Shown here one piece after another: positions 61,221 to 64,000 of a DNA stretch of 64,000 nt (the first letter of the stretch is position 1; the number at the start of each line of letters is the position of its first letter). Source of the stretch: AP-15 sp035503615 (GTDB lineage: Bacteria; Pseudomonadota; Alphaproteobacteria; ATCC43930; CGMCC-115725). Under the pieces are notes generated by a model. The model worked only from the letters and a program-made list of their open reading frames with translations, was not told the origin of the DNA and ran no database searches. A program made the position numbers and the translations under genes. Location: positions 1 to 64,000 of the forward strand of contig DATJTI010000063.1 in the NCBI GenBank assembly GCA_035503615.1, given 5' to 3'.

Positions 61221-64000
61221 ATGGCTGATACTGACGGTGCGACATTTCTTTCCGGCGCCAATGCCGGATTTATCGCCGATCTCTACGCGCGCTTTCTCGA
61301 CGATCCGGCCTCGGTCGACGAGAGCTGGCGGCGATTTTTCGCCGAGCTCGGCGAGGACGCGGCGGCGGGGCTCGGCGAATTGCGTGCTCCGCCCTGGGCG
61401 CCCACCACCCCGCAAGCCGGCAGCACGCCCCGACCTGCACCCGGCATCGACAGCCTGCGCCGGGCGACGACCGACTCGATCCGCGCCTTGCAATTGATCC
61501 GCGCCTATCGTGTGCGCGGCCATCTCGAAGCCGATCTCGACCCGCTCGGTCTGGAAAAACGCGGCCCCTACCCGGAGCTCAACTGGCGCAGCTACGGCTT
61601 TGCCGAGGCCGATCTCGACCGCGACATCTTTATCAACGGCATTTTCGGCCGCGAGCGTGCCAGCCTGCGCGAGATCGTTGCGATCCTGCGGCAGACTTAT
61701 TGCGGCACGATCGGCGTCGAATACATGCACATCCAGGTCCCGGCCGAACGCGCCTGGATCCAGCAGAAATTCGAGGTGCCGCATCGGGCGTCGCCGGCGG
61801 CGGCCGAACAGAAAGAAATCCTCGACATCCTGACCGTCGCCGAGACCTTCGAGCGGTTTCTCGACCGCCGCTATACCGGGACCAAGCGGTTCGGCATCGA
61901 AGGCGGCGAATCCTTGATGCCGGCGCTCGAGGCGATCCTGCGGCACGGTGCCGCGCTCGGCATCCGCGAATTCGTGATCGGCATGCCACATCGCGGGCGG
62001 CTCAATGTGCTGGCCAATTTTGTCGGCAAGCCGTTTGCTGCGATCTTTTCCGAATTCCAGGGCAACGCGACGCATCCCGAACACGTGCACGGCTCGGGCG
62101 ATGTCAAATATCATCTCGGCACCTCGGCCGACCGCGAGATTGATGGGTGCCGCATCCACCTGTCGTTGGCGGCGAACCCGTCGCATCTCGAAGCCGTAAA
62201 CCCGGTCGTGCTCGGCAAGGTGCGGGCGAAGCAGCGCCAGCGCGGCGACGGCGCGCGCAACGAGGTTGCCGGCATTCTGATGCATGGCGACGCCGCCTTT
62301 GCCGGCCAGGGCCTGGTCGCCGAATCCCTGGAATTGTCGGAGCTGACCGGGTTTGCGACCGGCGGCACGATCCACATCATCGTCAACAACCAGATCGGCT
62401 TCACCACCGCACCCGCAGCGGCGCGGTCGAGCCCCTACCCCTCGGATGTCGCCAAGGGGGTGCAGGCGCCGATCCTCCACGTCAACGGCGACGATCCCGA
62501 GGCGGTCGTCGCGGTGGCGCGCATCGCCACCGAATATCGCCAGGAATTCAACAAGGACGTCGTCATCGACCTGTTCTGCTACCGGCGTCACGGCCACAAT
62601 GAGGGCGACGAGCCGGCCTTCACCCAGCCCTTGATGTACCGCACGATCGCACGCCATCCGACCACCCGGCAGCTTTATGCCGAGCGTCTCGTCACCGAGG
62701 GCATCGTCGCCGCGGGCGCGCCGGAGGCGATCGCGGCGCGGTTTGTCACCCGGCTCGAACAGGAGTTCGCCGCGGCCGAGAATTACCGGCCGAACAAGGC
62801 GGACTGGCTCGAAGGTGCGTGGGCCGGGCTCGAACCGGCGCCGCATGGCGATAGCGGCTGTGCTACCGGTGTCGAGCCCGCGCTGTTGCGCGAATTGGGG
62901 CAAGGGCTGGTGGCCGTCCCCGAGGGCTTTCGTCTCAACCCGAAGATTGCCCGGCAGCTCGACGCCAAGCGCGCGGCCCTCGAAACCGGAGAGGGCATCG
63001 ACTGGGCGACCGCCGAGGCGCTGGCGATCGCCTCGCTCTGTGCCGAGGGCACGCATGTGCGCCTGTCGGGGCAGGATAGCGGGCGCGGCACCTTCTCGCA
63101 CCGCCACGCGATCCTAGTCGATCAGGAGAGCGAGGCGCGCTGGGTCCCGATCAATCATGTCCGCGCTGGGCAGGCACCGTTCGAGATCATCGACAGCCCG
63201 CTCTCAGAAGCGGCGGTCGTCGGCTTCGAATATGGCTACAGTCTCGCCGATCCGATGACCCTGGTGCTGTGGGAGGCGCAATTCGGTGATTTCGCCAATG
63301 GCGCGCAAGTCATCATCGACCAGTTCCTCTCGGCTGGCGAAGCAAAATGGCTGCGCATGAGCGGGCTCGTGTTATTGCTGCCGCACGGCTATGAGGGGCA
63401 GGGTCCGGAGCATTCCTCGGCCCGCATCGAGCGTTATTTGCAGCTCTGCGCCGAAGACAATCTGCAAATCTGCAACCTGACTACCGCCGCCAACTACTTT
63501 CACGCGCTGCGCCGCCAGATCCGCCGTAATTTCAGAAAGCCGCTCATTGTCTTCACCCCGAAATCGCTGCTACGCGCGAGGGAGGTCGCTTCGCGGCTCG
63601 ACGCGATGGGACCGGGGAGCAGCTTTCGCCCGGTCATCACGGAAACCGGTTCGATCGCGGCGGATGATGCGGTGCGCCGCGTCGTCTTATGCAGCGGCAA
63701 GGTTTATTTCGATCTGGCGAAGGCGCGCGCCGACAGCGGCGACAACCGGATCGCGCTCGTCAGGATCGAGCAGCTCTATCCGTTTCCGGCCGAGGCACTC
63801 GCCAGGCTGCTGCCACGGTGGCGCAATGCCGAGATCGTCTGGTGCCAGGAAGAGCCGCAGAACATGGGTGCCTGGAATTTTGTCGATCGCCGCCTCGAGG
63901 CGGTTCTGGCCGGGCTCGACATCGCCGCCAGGCGGCCGCGCTTTGTCGGGCGCGCCGAGGCCGCGTCGCCGGCAACCGGGCTGTTCAAGCGCCATGTCGA
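61221..64000 (+). CDS. sucA: 2-oxoglutarate dehydrogenase E1 component (runs off the window)
   Basis: At least 926 residues are present; there is no stop before the window ends. It begins MADTDGATFLSGANAGFIAD, then LYARFLDDPASVDESWRRFF. Key regions are IGVEYMHIQVPAERAWIQQK, LMPALEAILRHGAALGI, the thiamine-site GMPHRGRLNVLANF, GDVKYHLGTSADR, HGDAAFAGQGLVAE and FCYRRHGHNEGDEP, then MTLVLWEAQFGDF. The chain ends near AASPATGLFKRH, close to the expected C-terminus, so only a few residues are missing. It decarboxylates 2-oxoglutarate with TPP in the OGDH complex. The ATG at 61221 follows GGAGGCTTGCGG. Confidence 0.98.
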   Translation, partial: MADTDGATFLSGANAGFIADLYARFLDDPASVDESWRRFFAELGEDAAAGLGELRAPPWAPTTPQAGSTPRPAPGIDSLRRATTDSIRALQLIRAYRVRGHLEADLDPLGLEKRGPYPELNWRSYGFAEADLDRDIFINGIFGRERASLREIVAILRQTYCGTIGVEYMHIQVPAERAWIQQKFEVPHRASPAAAEQKEILDILTVAETFERFLDRRYTGTKRFGIEGGESLMPALEAILRHGAALGIREFVIGMPHRGRLNVLANFVGKPFAAIFSEFQGNATHPEHVHGSGDVKYHLGTSADREIDGCRIHLSLAANPSHLEAVNPVVLGKVRAKQRQRGDGARNEVAGILMHGDAAFAGQGLVAESLELSELTGFATGGTIHIIVNNQIGFTTAPAAARSSPYPSDVAKGVQAPILHVNGDDPEAVVAVARIATEYRQEFNKDVVIDLFCYRRHGHNEGDEPAFTQPLMYRTIARHPTTRQLYAERLVTEGIVAAGAPEAIAARFVTRLEQEFAAAENYRPNKADWLEGAWAGLEPAPHGDSGCATGVEPALLRELGQGLVAVPEGFRLNPKIARQLDAKRAALETGEGIDWATAEALAIASLCAEGTHVRLSGQDSGRGTFSHRHAILVDQESEARWVPINHVRAGQAPFEIIDSPLSEAAVVGFEYGYSLADPMTLVLWEAQFGDFANGAQVIIDQFLSAGEAKWLRMSGLVLLLPHGYEGQGPEHSSARIERYLQLCAEDNLQICNLTTAANYFHALRRQIRRNFRKPLIVFTPKSLLRAREVASRLDAMGPGSSFRPVITETGSIAADDAVRRVVLCSGKVYFDLAKARADSGDNRIALVRIEQLYPFPAEALARLLPRWRNAEIVWCQEEPQNMGAWNFVDRRLEAVLAGLDIAARRPRFVGRAEAASPATGLFKRHV

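Noticed and set aside
61176..63107. 643-residue minus-strand frame
   Set aside because: Antisense shadow of sucA, whose plus-strand frame has all OGDH E1 motifs.

Overview
The window is GC-rich (about two thirds G+C by eye) and codes like an alphaproteobacterium, most likely of the Rhodospirillales. Three things support this: the CtrA-pathway regulators CckA and SciP lie close together, DksA has a single cysteine, and the central-carbon order is mdh-sucC-sucD-sucA. I cannot name the species.

Layout. 1-350: a decayed serine-recombinase fragment next to tRNA-Phe. 0.4-5.9 kb: zinc alcohol dehydrogenase, recA with a candidate LexA box, cckA, dksA and sciP (DNA repair, cell cycle, stringent response). 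6-12 kb: accessory genes, namely a PLD nuclease, two VOC proteins, an acyl-CoA dehydrogenase remnant, a small lipoprotein, an ACT protein, a Nudix hydrolase and a GT32-like glycosyltransferase. tRNA-Ser(GCT) is at 12.15 kb. 12.4-15.3 kb: an HD-like protein, a dihaem cytochrome c and a sorbosone-dehydrogenase-like enzyme. 15.8-26 kb: a catabolic block with a prolyl oligopeptidase, an enolase-superfamily dehydratase, PhyH, a class II aldolase, a UxuA-like protein, an SDR, an MFS carrier, a DsbA/FrnE-like oxidoreductase and a SnoaL-like protein. 26.5-34.7 kb: a NitT/TauT-type ABC importer, an aldo/keto reductase, a luciferase-like flavin enzyme, a NicO/RcnA-like metal transporter, an HpcH/HpaI aldolase and a class C beta-lactamase-like protein. 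34.7-38.7 kb: cyoABCD. 39-42.2 kb: cysQ and a lone CoxL-type hydroxylase. 42.4-45.5 kb: TadG/TadE/TadE. 45.6-52.4 kb: HlyD/FUSC efflux pair, an esterase-like protein, a Rieske-FAD reductase, a cis-prenyltransferase and a double DUF427 protein. 52.5-56.9 kb: a MarR regulator diverging from a complete CoxM-CoxS-CoxL operon. 56.9-64 kb: a coiled-coil DUF1640-like protein, mdh, sucC, sucD, a toxin-antitoxin relic and the start of sucA, which runs off the window.

The two most striking observations are as follows. (1) The FrnE/DsbA-like gene at 24744-25364 has an in-frame UGA exactly where the first cysteine of its CPWC motif should be. It has a good ribosome site upstream and a bacterial-SECIS-compatible stem-loop downstream, so it is a candidate selenoprotein. 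(2) The window is full of short tandem duplications (6-66 bp units at about 15 loci). They occur both between genes and, always in frame, inside genes, often in signal peptides or linkers, which suggests an active slippage or duplication process in this genome. An ABC ATPase with no ATG/GTG/TTG start and a broken PIN toxin between sucD and sucA are also notable.
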